Assembly (NCBI GenBank): GCA_902362375.1
Contig: CABIVS010000007.1
Span: forward strand, 186,001-250,000
DNA: 64,000 bases
Source: Bacteroidaceae bacterium
GTDB lineage: Bacteria > Bacteroidota > Bacteroidia > Bacteroidales > Bacteroidaceae
Direction of reading: 5' to 3'
The position numbers and the translations under genes were made by a program. Under the pieces are notes generated by a model, which was not told the origin of the DNA, did no database searches, and worked only from the letters and a program-made list of their open reading frames with translations. Every line of letters starts with the position of its first letter. Position 1 is the stretch's first letter. This document shows positions 54,701 to 62,653 of this stretch, piece by piece.

Positions 54701-55759
54701 CAAGTTAGACGAAAGTTGATTAAGCATCAAATTGGTGGCAATGGAGTATTTCTTAGCATACATAATCGTTCCCTGCCCGTCCGAAGCAACCCATAGAACA
54801 TTCTGATGAGGATCTCGATAAATACTGTATATACGTACATTCCGGTCGACCACTTCTTCTTTATATTTCTGAGATGTACGAAGACGGACTAATCCATTCG
54901 TCCTAAAACCAATGATAATATCTTCATAGAAAAGAGCTATTCCTGCAATTGTACCATACTTTTGCACTAATGAAGAAAGGTTACGAATATAAATTTTAGA
55001 TTGTCGGGAAATATCATAAACATAGAGATCATGTTCACTATCGATAAAACAAAGAACACCATTCTGATAAAAGACATCCATAATGGGGTTCGCATGAAAA
55101 TCGGTAGATGAAACAGTTGAATAAATTGATAATGTATCACAATCAAAAGCATCCTGCGAAACCTGTAACAATTCCCCTGTATGCTGGATAAAAATCCACA
55201 AGACACCATCATCCGTTACGAATGCCCGTTTATCCATATCTTCAACAGAGACTTTCAGATTATTAATATTTACAAATCGTTTATAAGATGTATTATAGTA
55301 GAAAATTCCATCACGACTCACCACCCATGTGTTTCCTTTAGAATTGGAATGTAGATAATAATCATCTGTAAAGTCATAATAGCCGACCACTTGCCGCGAA
55401 TCCAGTGAAAGACGATTTATTCCCAAATGGGTAGAAATCCACAAACAATTATTATCCGCCTGTTGAATAGAATGAATCACATTGTTACTCAAAGATTTTT
55501 GGGCTGAAAAATCAGAACGAAAAACTTCCATATTTCTGCCGTCATAGCAATTCACACCATCATATGTGCCAAACCACATTAACCCTCTATTGTCTTGAAA
55601 AAGACAAAGTACAGCACTATTAGATAACCCTTGCCGATAATCTACTTTCCGGAAGATATAGGTATCTTTACCGCCATCTGCTTGACAGACCAATGAATAA
55701 ATCAATAGAACAAAAGACAAAATCAAGCGTATTTTCATTGTGTTAATCATTAATATCAT
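51797..55759 (-). CDS. HTCS-like regulator with degenerate kinase core
   Basis: A 1320-residue single-chain sensor-regulator. The ATG at 55738 (MKIRLILS) gives the best signal peptide. Order of parts: two-bladed Reg_prop beta-propeller sensor (about 40-690, with many GLMWFGT, LWLGTNRGL repeats), Y_Y_Y domain (about 720-780), one membrane helix (about 785-808), a kinase-like region, a receiver (about 1070-1185) and a C-terminal AraC HTH (about 1220-1318). The usual H-box (HExRTPL) is not seen after the membrane helix, and the ATPase N- and G-boxes are also missing. The receiver keeps Asp1116 (LLVDMTM), but the conserved Lys is Leu1169 (VVLPYD). It probably activates the adjacent SusC operon. 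Confidence 0.9.
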   Translation of the reverse strand: MILMINTMKIRLILSFVLLIYSLVCQADGGKDTYIFRKVDYRQGLSNSAVLCLFQDNRGLMWFGTYDGVNCYDGRNMEVFRSDFSAQKSLSNNVIHSIQQADNNCLWISTHLGINRLSLDSRQVVGYYDFTDDYYLHSNSKGNTWVVSRDGIFYYNTSYKRFVNINNLKVSVEDMDKRAFVTDDGVLWIFIQHTGELLQVSQDAFDCDTLSIYSTVSSTDFHANPIMDVFYQNGVLCFIDSEHDLYVYDISRQSKIYIRNLSSLVQKYGTIAGIALFYEDIIIGFRTNGLVRLRTSQKYKEEVVDRNVRIYSIYRDPHQNVLWVASDGQGTIMYAKKYSIATNLMLNQLSSNLSRQVRSVMTDNRGGLWFGTKGDGLLHIPDYRESEEASAVTVYSPEGKQNVMSYMRWNKEFPVYKLVQSRYMDGFWIGSGDPGLFYYSFADQALHCVENLPAQPTEIHGIDEENDSVLYVVTAGSGFHKLILEKQAGTIRLKSQKSYHFFHGQREITMFYPMLAEGDSILWLGSREKGLIRFDKRTEEYKVISLKEMLHKSVDDVLSLYRTKEGVLYVGTTSGLVCLNSNRGQMKATYIGREQGLLNDMIHGVLEDENGLLWLGTNRGLIKYNPINGSSHAYFYSAGVQIGEFSDDAYYMCPYTRELFFGGIDGLLYLDKEMQAAPEFYPDILLRKLTIGHTQVVQENYYTDDGKALQFKGAEVSFTLSFIVPDFLSGEDIEYSYQLEGYDKDWTSFSSINEASYTGVPAGDYLFKVRYKRDVFDTEYRHFSIPVHILSPWYRSAPAYFIYFIIFLLLLGYVIYLLRKNYLQERMMKTLMGTERCRKSETAYTDRRVLEDFTLIYNYCDQLRAENLSYEQSLEKVSLIRETVMTALLNPDTLHLEELKQFFPDRFIVSARMSIQGVSQEVLRTLEEQGIDHSSITSAIPEHITFPVYKNALYSILYCCYLRIAEMKGTYGVIVDMSEQDGKMQLHFSSKDVTVKALYEYLSDKASSVAEKDADYVFGVHLLLGFVRSALERIHAVLRYDHDESGSRLTIVFEPALLPVTGEQGKKTVLLLEDRDEMTWLISNFLADEYVVHQVKSVQLAFEEIRRSAPALLLVDMTMYANAESTFMEYVSRNRTLLSRTAFIPLLTWKVSSAIQRELILWSDSYVVLPYDILFLREVVHNAIYGKREAKQIYMEELGDLAGQIVCTTTEQADFIRKLLKVIEENLDKEELGSTLIADRMAMSSRQFYRKFKEISNTAPGDLIKSYRMEKAARLLLDEELSIQDVIMEVGISSRSYFYKEFTCRFGMTPKDYREQRNVR

Positions 55760-55850
55760 CTATTAAATATTAGGCAATCGCTTATATGTTTTGTTTCGCT
55801 GCGCGAAAAAAAATTGCCACTAATAATCGATGTCTTTAATTCACTTCACA

Positions 55851-55881
55851 CAAAGATACGTTTTTATACGGAAAATGCAAT
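55851..55881 (-). promoter_or_regulatory. Bacteroides promoter for the HTCS-like gene
   Basis: On the minus strand, ATTG (55881-55878) and TATCTTTG (55858-55851) are separated by exactly 19 bases. The -33 element is imperfect; the -7 box fits fully. It is 92 bases before the annotated start and 71 bases after the GH92 stop codon, so the regulator has its own promoter. Confidence 0.65.
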
Positions 55882-55952
55882 CTATTTTATCAAATAGACG
55901 CATTTCCATACAAACTAATACACCCAATTAAACAAATTCCATCAATATTTCA

Positions 55953-58706
55953 CTACAATATCCCCCATTGCATATTGGGTGTATCCCCCAACCACAATTC
56001 AAGTACACCACCTTGTTCCAACACCATATGAGGAAGTTGATAAGAATTATATTCTTTACCATTCAACCGAGCACGCTGTATATAACAATTCTTTGAAGAA
56101 TTATTGTATGTCTTGATTTTGAAAGTTCTCCCCTTGTAATATGCAGTATCCAGTTGTATAGTCACTTCGTCAAAAACAGGACTAGTAATATCATACATCG
56201 GATTTTGCCGGGAACCTCCGTCAAGACTGAATAATCCCACTGCCATCAATACTCCTATGCCTCCCATCTGTCCCTGATCTTCATCGTGACCACCATAACC
56301 CTTATCCGGAGTAACAGCTCCGTAAGCTTGTTCCTTCACCCTACGCACCCAATATTGCGTCATCCACGGCTTTCCGGCATGGGAAAAAACATGGGCATTA
56401 GAACATCCCGGCTGGTTGGCATAACTGACGGTTCCACTTCCATAGCCATATACAAAATCCATAGGGGCCGATTGCTCAAAAGCATCATTCAGTAAAGAAC
56501 ATAAGCTGTCATTCCCTCCCATCAACTCTGCCAGTCGAGGAATGTCATGCGAAAGGCCGAAAGTGGCCTGCCATGCATTAGCTTCTATATATCCGACACC
56601 GCTCGTCAAGTCAGTATGTAACCAACTGCCGTCTTTGCGCCGCGGCAAGATTAATTTTTTTTCATTGTTAAAAGAAGCCGGCCATCCTGATGAACGTTTA
56701 CGATAATAAGTATAATCTTTCTTCATTCCCATACGAGCAGCCATTTCGCTCAAAGCCCAATCTTCGAATGCCCATTGTATAGTCAGCCCCGCATTGTCCG
56801 GACAATAACCATATTGAACATAAAAGTCCAATTCTTTATTCATGTCCAACGCTAACATACCACCTTTAGCATGATTCTTTTTCATCGCTTTATAACCGGC
56901 TTTAGGCGACCATTTATGAATAATATTCCTCTGATATGCACTTGTGATAAGCGATGTGGCAGGACATCCGCTCATGATGTAAGAATATCCGCCGGCACAA
57001 GGACCGCGAGGCAACAAATCGCCATTCAAATCATATTCGATCAGGGAAGCTGCAAAATCATCCAATACAGATGGATAAGCGATCCCCCAAAGTGTATTCA
57101 GATTCCATTGAGTCAACCAAAAAGCGTCAGAATTATACATATGATGTACCGATTGTCCGTTCTTATCTTTCCGGAGCTGCTTCACAATCATTCGTGCCTG
57201 TAAAGTATGTGCTCCCTGACGCACACCTTGTGTATAATCCGGATATTCACCGTTAAAGTCATCTATTTTGTGACGCCCTAAAAGCGTATGCCACAAATCT
57301 GTATAAAACTTCCTTTTCTGTACATCAGTTCCTCCTTTTACATCTATCCTACCTAACCATTCATTCCATTCCGTCTGTGATTCCCGACATATACGATCGA
57401 AATTCCAATGATTACAGCTTTGCTTCAGATTCTCTTTCGCATTATTTACACTGACATAAGAAATAGCCATTTTAATCTGCAACCTATCTCCTGCCTCCAT
57501 TTTATATTTGGCAGAAACACCTGATGTAGACGCATCATAATAAGACCACCCTGCAGCTTGCGGTTTGCTGTCGGTAGTACCTTGTATTTCATACACATCA
57601 TGCTTATAATCAGCTCCGGCCCATCCGTCCAACACATTAAATGGTCGGTCAAATTCAGCAACAAAAAATATCCTGACCACATCAGGACCTCCCCATAACC
57701 GCCCCATCGTATCAAAAGAACCGCTGATTTCATTTGGGCCGCTACGTTTTACCTGTGCATTGACCATAGTAGATGTCCCTACATATCCACCTAAATTAAG
57801 TAAGATTTCCGCTTCACAATCCTTAGTATATGTCAGCCTGTAAAAGCTAGCATAATCTGTTGCTGTTTGTTCTACCCATGTATCATATTTTTCCAGATAA
57901 AGACGATGATATCCCGGCTGAACGATCTCCCCTTCATGGCTAAACGGCGATTTCCAATGCTGCTCTCCCAATGTCGGGTCAACCTGTCCGGTTGTTGGCA
58001 TGAGAGTAAGTCCCGACAACATCCAACAATGCACTTGCGGAAATCCCAATACTTCTGTGGAATTATAATTATATCCCCCACCATATTGATTTTTATTACG
58101 TGTTAAAGGTGCAGCCCCGATCATGCCAAAGGGTTGGTTACCTGTGATAAAGAAAAAATACCGTCCGCGAGCCGATTCAATGTAAGGATCCACCCAAGAA
58201 ACATAGTCCTTATAATCTTCAGGAGCCGGATAAACTTCTATTTCAGACAAACCAAGATGTTCTCCGTCTCCATCGGTCACTTCAAAACGAAGCCAACGAG
58301 TTTTCCGTGCCGGAAATGTTACAACTTTAGGCCTGCCGTCATTAGCGATTTCCCAAACATTAATACGACTACCATCACTGAAGTGAAGAATGCCGCTTGC
58401 TGTATGTGTTTTCTCATCCGCTCGATCATACAATACCACCTTATCAATACATACCTCTTGTTCCCAATCCAATTGAATCCAAGGATAGTCTATTGCCCCC
58501 CAGAAAGTTTCTGTACTTTTAGAAGCCCATTCCCCCTTTCCTGCGATACGAATCAGTTGATCGGTCACATTTTCCGCTTTGTGAAATTCATCAAGTACAG
58601 AAGATGCACTTACCCGGCTTTGCGGTGCTATATTATATGGAGAAGCATACATCGCACAAACAGAGAATAATGCAATAAGAAGAGATGGTAATCGTAATAT
58701 AGCCAT
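55953..58706 (-). CDS. Divergent GH92 with N-terminal discoidin-like domain
   Basis: A secreted 917-residue protein, about 150 longer than the other GH92s. After the signal peptide (ending MYAS), an F5/8C/discoidin-like module (about 25-160, with YPWIQLDWEQEVCIDKVVLY and RWLRFEVTDGDG...GLSEIEVY) precedes the GH92 part. The catalytic domain is divergent. The acid is E708 in YIEANAWQATF and the base D810 in GHDEDQGQMGG. The SAWY that follows in other copies is replaced by GGIG, and HGNEPSHH by YANQPGCSNAH. Both catalytic acids remain, so activity is likely but specificity may differ. It is followed by the HTCS-like gene, which has its own promoter. Confidence 0.92.
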   Translation of the reverse strand: MAILRLPSLLIALFSVCAMYASPYNIAPQSRVSASSVLDEFHKAENVTDQLIRIAGKGEWASKSTETFWGAIDYPWIQLDWEQEVCIDKVVLYDRADEKTHTASGILHFSDGSRINVWEIANDGRPKVVTFPARKTRWLRFEVTDGDGEHLGLSEIEVYPAPEDYKDYVSWVDPYIESARGRYFFFITGNQPFGMIGAAPLTRNKNQYGGGYNYNSTEVLGFPQVHCWMLSGLTLMPTTGQVDPTLGEQHWKSPFSHEGEIVQPGYHRLYLEKYDTWVEQTATDYASFYRLTYTKDCEAEILLNLGGYVGTSTMVNAQVKRSGPNEISGSFDTMGRLWGGPDVVRIFFVAEFDRPFNVLDGWAGADYKHDVYEIQGTTDSKPQAAGWSYYDASTSGVSAKYKMEAGDRLQIKMAISYVSVNNAKENLKQSCNHWNFDRICRESQTEWNEWLGRIDVKGGTDVQKRKFYTDLWHTLLGRHKIDDFNGEYPDYTQGVRQGAHTLQARMIVKQLRKDKNGQSVHHMYNSDAFWLTQWNLNTLWGIAYPSVLDDFAASLIEYDLNGDLLPRGPCAGGYSYIMSGCPATSLITSAYQRNIIHKWSPKAGYKAMKKNHAKGGMLALDMNKELDFYVQYGYCPDNAGLTIQWAFEDWALSEMAARMGMKKDYTYYRKRSSGWPASFNNEKKLILPRRKDGSWLHTDLTSGVGYIEANAWQATFGLSHDIPRLAELMGGNDSLCSLLNDAFEQSAPMDFVYGYGSGTVSYANQPGCSNAHVFSHAGKPWMTQYWVRRVKEQAYGAVTPDKGYGGHDEDQGQMGGIGVLMAVGLFSLDGGSRQNPMYDITSPVFDEVTIQLDTAYYKGRTFKIKTYNNSSKNCYIQRARLNGKEYNSYQLPHMVLEQGGVLELWLGDTPNMQWGIL

Positions 58707-58872
58707 AAATAAATATGCTTACTGATTATACATTAATAAATAAATCTTTCACTATTATTTCCCCTGTCTGATACATGATTCCCGGAGCTGTCAGGCCGCA
58801 ACAATCATGCATCAGAGACAGAAGAAACCCTCTATTCAATTTAAACTTCAAACAATATCTGATGTAACGAAA
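58707..58872 (-). other. Intergenic region with long hairpin
   Basis: CTGTCTGATACATGATT (58764-58780) can pair with AATCATGCATCAGAGACAG (58803-58821) with one mismatch and a two-base bulge, around a 22-base loop. It lies between the GH29 stop and the GH92 start. It may be an attenuator, an mRNA processing site or a terminator, though there is no U-run directly after it. Confidence 0.6.
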
Positions 58873-60273
58873 TTACTTTCGTTCGCAATATACACCAAAT
58901 TCGGCAATTGAAGTAGTCCCATTCGATTTCTGCACTTTCATACGGACCGCATCTCCCCATACAGTGTCAAAACGGTGAATTTTCACACGTTGAGAAGTAG
59001 GAGCCTTACCTTCAAACAATGTTTTCCAAGTATTACCCGTACGATATTCAAGACTATATTCCTGCAAACGGTCATTATTACGATCAGTAATAACAATCAT
59101 ATTGAAAGGCTTCTCACGCTCAAACGTAACCAAATACCAAGGAGCATCTACAGCTTGATTACAATTCCAGCAAGAACCAAAATCATCATCATTAGCAAAA
59201 TCCATGATAGCATAATCATTACTCCATGTACCTTCTGCCGGTTGATATTTAGCTATATTGGAAGAAATAATGGGACTATCCGCTTGAGGAACATCGGCAA
59301 TATGTCCATCATTCTTCCAGAGTTTTCCAATCTCCTTCAATGCTTTCAGAGCATTAGCATCTATTAACCCATCTCTGTTGGGAGCCACGTTCAGGATAAA
59401 GTTACAATAAGCTTTTCCCATCGGAATAATATTATCATTTACCATTTGTGCAGGAGATTTCACCGGAGTTGTCGGGAAGCTTTCTTTCCAGAACCAATTC
59501 TGTTGCAACGGCAAACAAGACAATGCAGGCAAGCGGTTTGTATCTTTTGAGATATGCTGTCCGGCTCCTTGTTCATATGACTTGATATCAGTATAGAACA
59601 GAGCTTCAGTAGGATATTTTGCAGCATTCAAGTCCATCACCAGACAATTAGGCTGAATAGACTTAATCAAACGATAAATATCTTCAAAAGGAACATCATC
59701 GTAAGAGATGCGTGACCAAGGAGCATCCCAACCATCAATAATCACTGCTTTGATTTCACCGTAGTTTGTCAAAAGCTCGCGAAGCTGCTCTTTAATCATC
59801 TCAATATGCTTCGGCGTGATACATTTTGGACGCAAACGAGCATGCGTGTCAAGAATAGAATAGTAAAGCATCACTCCAAGCCCTTCGGCACGGAACGCAT
59901 CTGCATATTCTTTCACTACATCGCGTTTGAAAGGACTGCTCATTACACTGTAATCAGTAGTTTTTGTATCCCAGATACAGAAACCACTATGGTGCTTAGT
60001 GGTCAAACAGCCATAAGTCATATTAGCTGATTTTGCAGCTTTTGCCCATTGTTTGCAATCCATTTTTTTAGGGTTGAAAAGCTCAGGAGAAGCATCCGGA
60101 TCCGGCCAATCTTCATTGAAGAAAGTAGGCATGTTAAAGTGAATGAACATACCACAACGAAGATCTACAAACTCCTGTTGTAATTGGTGTAGTGATTTGG
60201 TTTGAGCATTGGTATGCAGTGCTGCAACCATACACAAATAGATAAGTACGAAAAGTTTTTTCATGACTCTCAT
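58873..60273 (-). CDS. GH29 alpha-L-fucosidase (BT3956-like)
   Basis: A retaining alpha-fucosidase of 466 residues with signal peptide (ending LHTNAQ). The GH29 barrel has GMFIHFNMPTF, the GCLTTKHHSGFCIWDT segment, and the nucleophile Asp180 in AVIIDGWDAPW. A C-terminal discoidin-like beta-domain follows (about 340-466, with PWYLVTFEREKPFNMIVITD and WGDAVRMKVQKSNG). It is likely periplasmic. In locus 2 it supplies the only non-mannosidase glycosidase, so the substrate probably carries fucose as well as mannose. It begins 41 bases after the upstream GH92. Confidence 0.94.
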   Translation of the reverse strand: MRVMKKLFVLIYLCMVAALHTNAQTKSLHQLQQEFVDLRCGMFIHFNMPTFFNEDWPDPDASPELFNPKKMDCKQWAKAAKSANMTYGCLTTKHHSGFCIWDTKTTDYSVMSSPFKRDVVKEYADAFRAEGLGVMLYYSILDTHARLRPKCITPKHIEMIKEQLRELLTNYGEIKAVIIDGWDAPWSRISYDDVPFEDIYRLIKSIQPNCLVMDLNAAKYPTEALFYTDIKSYEQGAGQHISKDTNRLPALSCLPLQQNWFWKESFPTTPVKSPAQMVNDNIIPMGKAYCNFILNVAPNRDGLIDANALKALKEIGKLWKNDGHIADVPQADSPIISSNIAKYQPAEGTWSNDYAIMDFANDDDFGSCWNCNQAVDAPWYLVTFEREKPFNMIVITDRNNDRLQEYSLEYRTGNTWKTLFEGKAPTSQRVKIHRFDTVWGDAVRMKVQKSNGTTSIAEFGVYCERK

Positions 60274-60314
60274 TGTTTTTTGTAGTTATACATTAATAAT
60301 TTGTTATCGGTTAT

Positions 60315-62633
60315 TTAGCTATTTAAAAAAAATCCGGGCGTATCTCCCATTATCAGTTCGAGCGTTCCGCCCGCTACAATATCTTTAAAATCAATGTAAC
60401 ATTTATTATACTCCTTACCGTTCAAACGGGCACGCTGTATGTAGCAGTTCGTCTTCGAATTGTTGCGGGTCCGGACAACAAACTCTTTTCCTTTGAAGTA
60501 AGTACTATCGAGCCGGATACGCACTTCGTCGAACACGGGACTAGTGATTTCGTAGCGCGTTGTCGCCGGACAAGAGGGATGTATGCCTGTTGCTGCCAAT
60601 ACATACCACGCCGACATCTGTCCCACATCCTCATTGCCCACCATTCCTTCTACCGAGTTGCGGTAGGCATTCTCACAGATGTGACGTGTCCATTTCTGCG
60701 TCAACCAAGGAACATTTAAGCGGTTGAACAGGAAAGGTACGAGATGCACCGGTTCGTTGGCATGATTATAGTAATCATTCCAGCGAATACTCTCGGGAGT
60801 CTTGTCGAAAAACGCAGTCAGCTCTGCCAATGCCTTCTCCTTGCCGCCCATGAGCTGCACCATGCCATCAACGTCATGCGGAACAAACCAGCCCTGCTGA
60901 TACAAGTTAGACTCTTCGCAGCCGAAACTGTAGGCTGTGCGCGCATCGTCACGCCAAGGGGCGTATGCACCGTCTTCCTGACGCGGGTAAAACCATCCCA
61001 CTTCCGGATTGAACGTATTGCGATAATTCTGCCCCCGTTTTTCGTAAAATGCCGCATCTGCCTCATATCCCAAAGCCTTTGCCAACTGCGAAAGACACCA
61101 GTCAAAGTAAGCATACTCCAGCGTTTTCGACACGCTCATCACCGAGTATCCTCGCTCACCATTGCCGAAACGTTCGGCGGTGTTGCAGGCATAACGGTAG
61201 GCCTTTTCCACATCGTATTGACAGATACCTTTCAGATAGGCATCCGTCAATACAGATATCGCCGGATTGCCAATCATACAACCGCTATAAGCATTCAGAA
61301 ACTCCCAACGGTCGTAATATTCATGTCCACTCTCTTCGGCCAATGACACCAACGAGTTGATTTCATCGTTCACCATGGGCGGGTTGATAATAGTCTGAAG
61401 AGGGAATTGGCTACGGAATACATCCCAACCGCTGAATATTGTACGTTTGGCAAAGCTTTTACTGCGATGTATCTTTCCATCTCCTCCCGTATAACGTCCA
61501 TCTACATCAGCTATAATACGAGGATCAATCATGGTATGATAGAGGGACGTATAGAATATTGTCTTTTCATCTTCACTTCCCCCTTTCACTTCCATTCGCG
61601 AAAGCTGACGGTCCCAACTTGCCACAGCTTCTTTGCGCACTTGATTAAAGTCCTTTTGGGCTATTTCACTGCGGTAATTGCGTTCCGCACCGTCCATATC
61701 AACAAACGAAATACCTACCTTCATCGTCACTTCCTCGCCTGCCTGTGTAATAAACTCCGTAAAGAAGCCGATGTGCTTGCCTTCCATCTCACGCCCGCCT
61801 TTGGTAACGACAGCTTTCGACACTTGTGTCAGATAAGGCACGCTCACCACATCGCCGTTTCTGCGGCTCCATCCATCGGGGATGTCAGCACTCCAAAAAC
61901 CGTAGTCCCGCAGCGGTTTGCTGAACACGACATAAAAGTAAACGGTGTAGTTGGCTTGTCCCCAGCCATTACCCCAACCACCTCCTTCGGGTGTACACTT
62001 CATCCATCCGCAGATGGTGTGTTCATCTTTTACCAGTACATATTGAGCCACAGAAGTACCACCCACACGCCGCGCCAAATCTATCTGTATGCGCGACTGA
62101 TTATGTTCAGGATAAGTGAACCGAAGCATACCGCAATGCGGAGCGGCTGTAGTTTCCACTTTAATATTATAGTCGGTCAAAGCCACGCTGTAATATCCAG
62201 CCGAAGCCTTTTCCGTCGCTTTATCGTAAGCAGAGCGATACCCCTGTATGGAGCCGTCTTCGCGACCGGCAATGACCTGGAACCTACCAGTAGTAGGCAT
62301 GGTCAGCAAATTGCCCAAGTCACCATACCAACCCACTCCGCTCATTTGCGTAAAGGCAAACCCCTCTATCGTTCGATGTTCGTCGCTATAACCCGGTGCG
62401 TGGTCGCCTCCAGTTATCGTCTGTGGACTTACCTGAACCACCCCAAAAGGGGTGGTTGCTCCCGGAAAAGTCTTTCCCAATCCATGATAACTTCCGGCCA
62501 ATTCCATACTGGTACTTGCTCCGATGAACGGATTGACATAGCGAGACAAATGTTTATCGGCTGCCATTCCTACACCATTCCCGCAGAGGGCGGTAAAAAC
62601 AATAAGACAAAGTATGTATTTCGTTGTTCTCAC
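60315..62633 (-). CDS. GH92 alpha-mannosidase, variant acid motif
   Basis: Exo-alpha-mannosidase of 772 residues with signal peptide (ending GVGMAA). It keeps YVNPFIGAS near the start and GNEDVGQMSAW (base D669, with N667 and E668). The acid region reads GCEESNLYQQGWFVPHD; alignment places the acid at E574, the second of two glutamates. The usual HGNEPSHH is NHANEPVHL. The region between these motifs lacks the H-E pair of alpha-1,2 enzymes. The GC content is visibly higher than that of its neighbours in several stretches. It is 20 bases downstream of the lipoprotein gene at the window edge and upstream of GH29. Confidence 0.93.
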   Translation of the reverse strand: MRTTKYILCLIVFTALCGNGVGMAADKHLSRYVNPFIGASTSMELAGSYHGLGKTFPGATTPFGVVQVSPQTITGGDHAPGYSDEHRTIEGFAFTQMSGVGWYGDLGNLLTMPTTGRFQVIAGREDGSIQGYRSAYDKATEKASAGYYSVALTDYNIKVETTAAPHCGMLRFTYPEHNQSRIQIDLARRVGGTSVAQYVLVKDEHTICGWMKCTPEGGGWGNGWGQANYTVYFYVVFSKPLRDYGFWSADIPDGWSRRNGDVVSVPYLTQVSKAVVTKGGREMEGKHIGFFTEFITQAGEEVTMKVGISFVDMDGAERNYRSEIAQKDFNQVRKEAVASWDRQLSRMEVKGGSEDEKTIFYTSLYHTMIDPRIIADVDGRYTGGDGKIHRSKSFAKRTIFSGWDVFRSQFPLQTIINPPMVNDEINSLVSLAEESGHEYYDRWEFLNAYSGCMIGNPAISVLTDAYLKGICQYDVEKAYRYACNTAERFGNGERGYSVMSVSKTLEYAYFDWCLSQLAKALGYEADAAFYEKRGQNYRNTFNPEVGWFYPRQEDGAYAPWRDDARTAYSFGCEESNLYQQGWFVPHDVDGMVQLMGGKEKALAELTAFFDKTPESIRWNDYYNHANEPVHLVPFLFNRLNVPWLTQKWTRHICENAYRNSVEGMVGNEDVGQMSAWYVLAATGIHPSCPATTRYEITSPVFDEVRIRLDSTYFKGKEFVVRTRNNSKTNCYIQRARLNGKEYNKCYIDFKDIVAGGTLELIMGDTPGFFLNS

Positions 62634-62653
62634 AATCTAAAAAGTAGGTTTTA

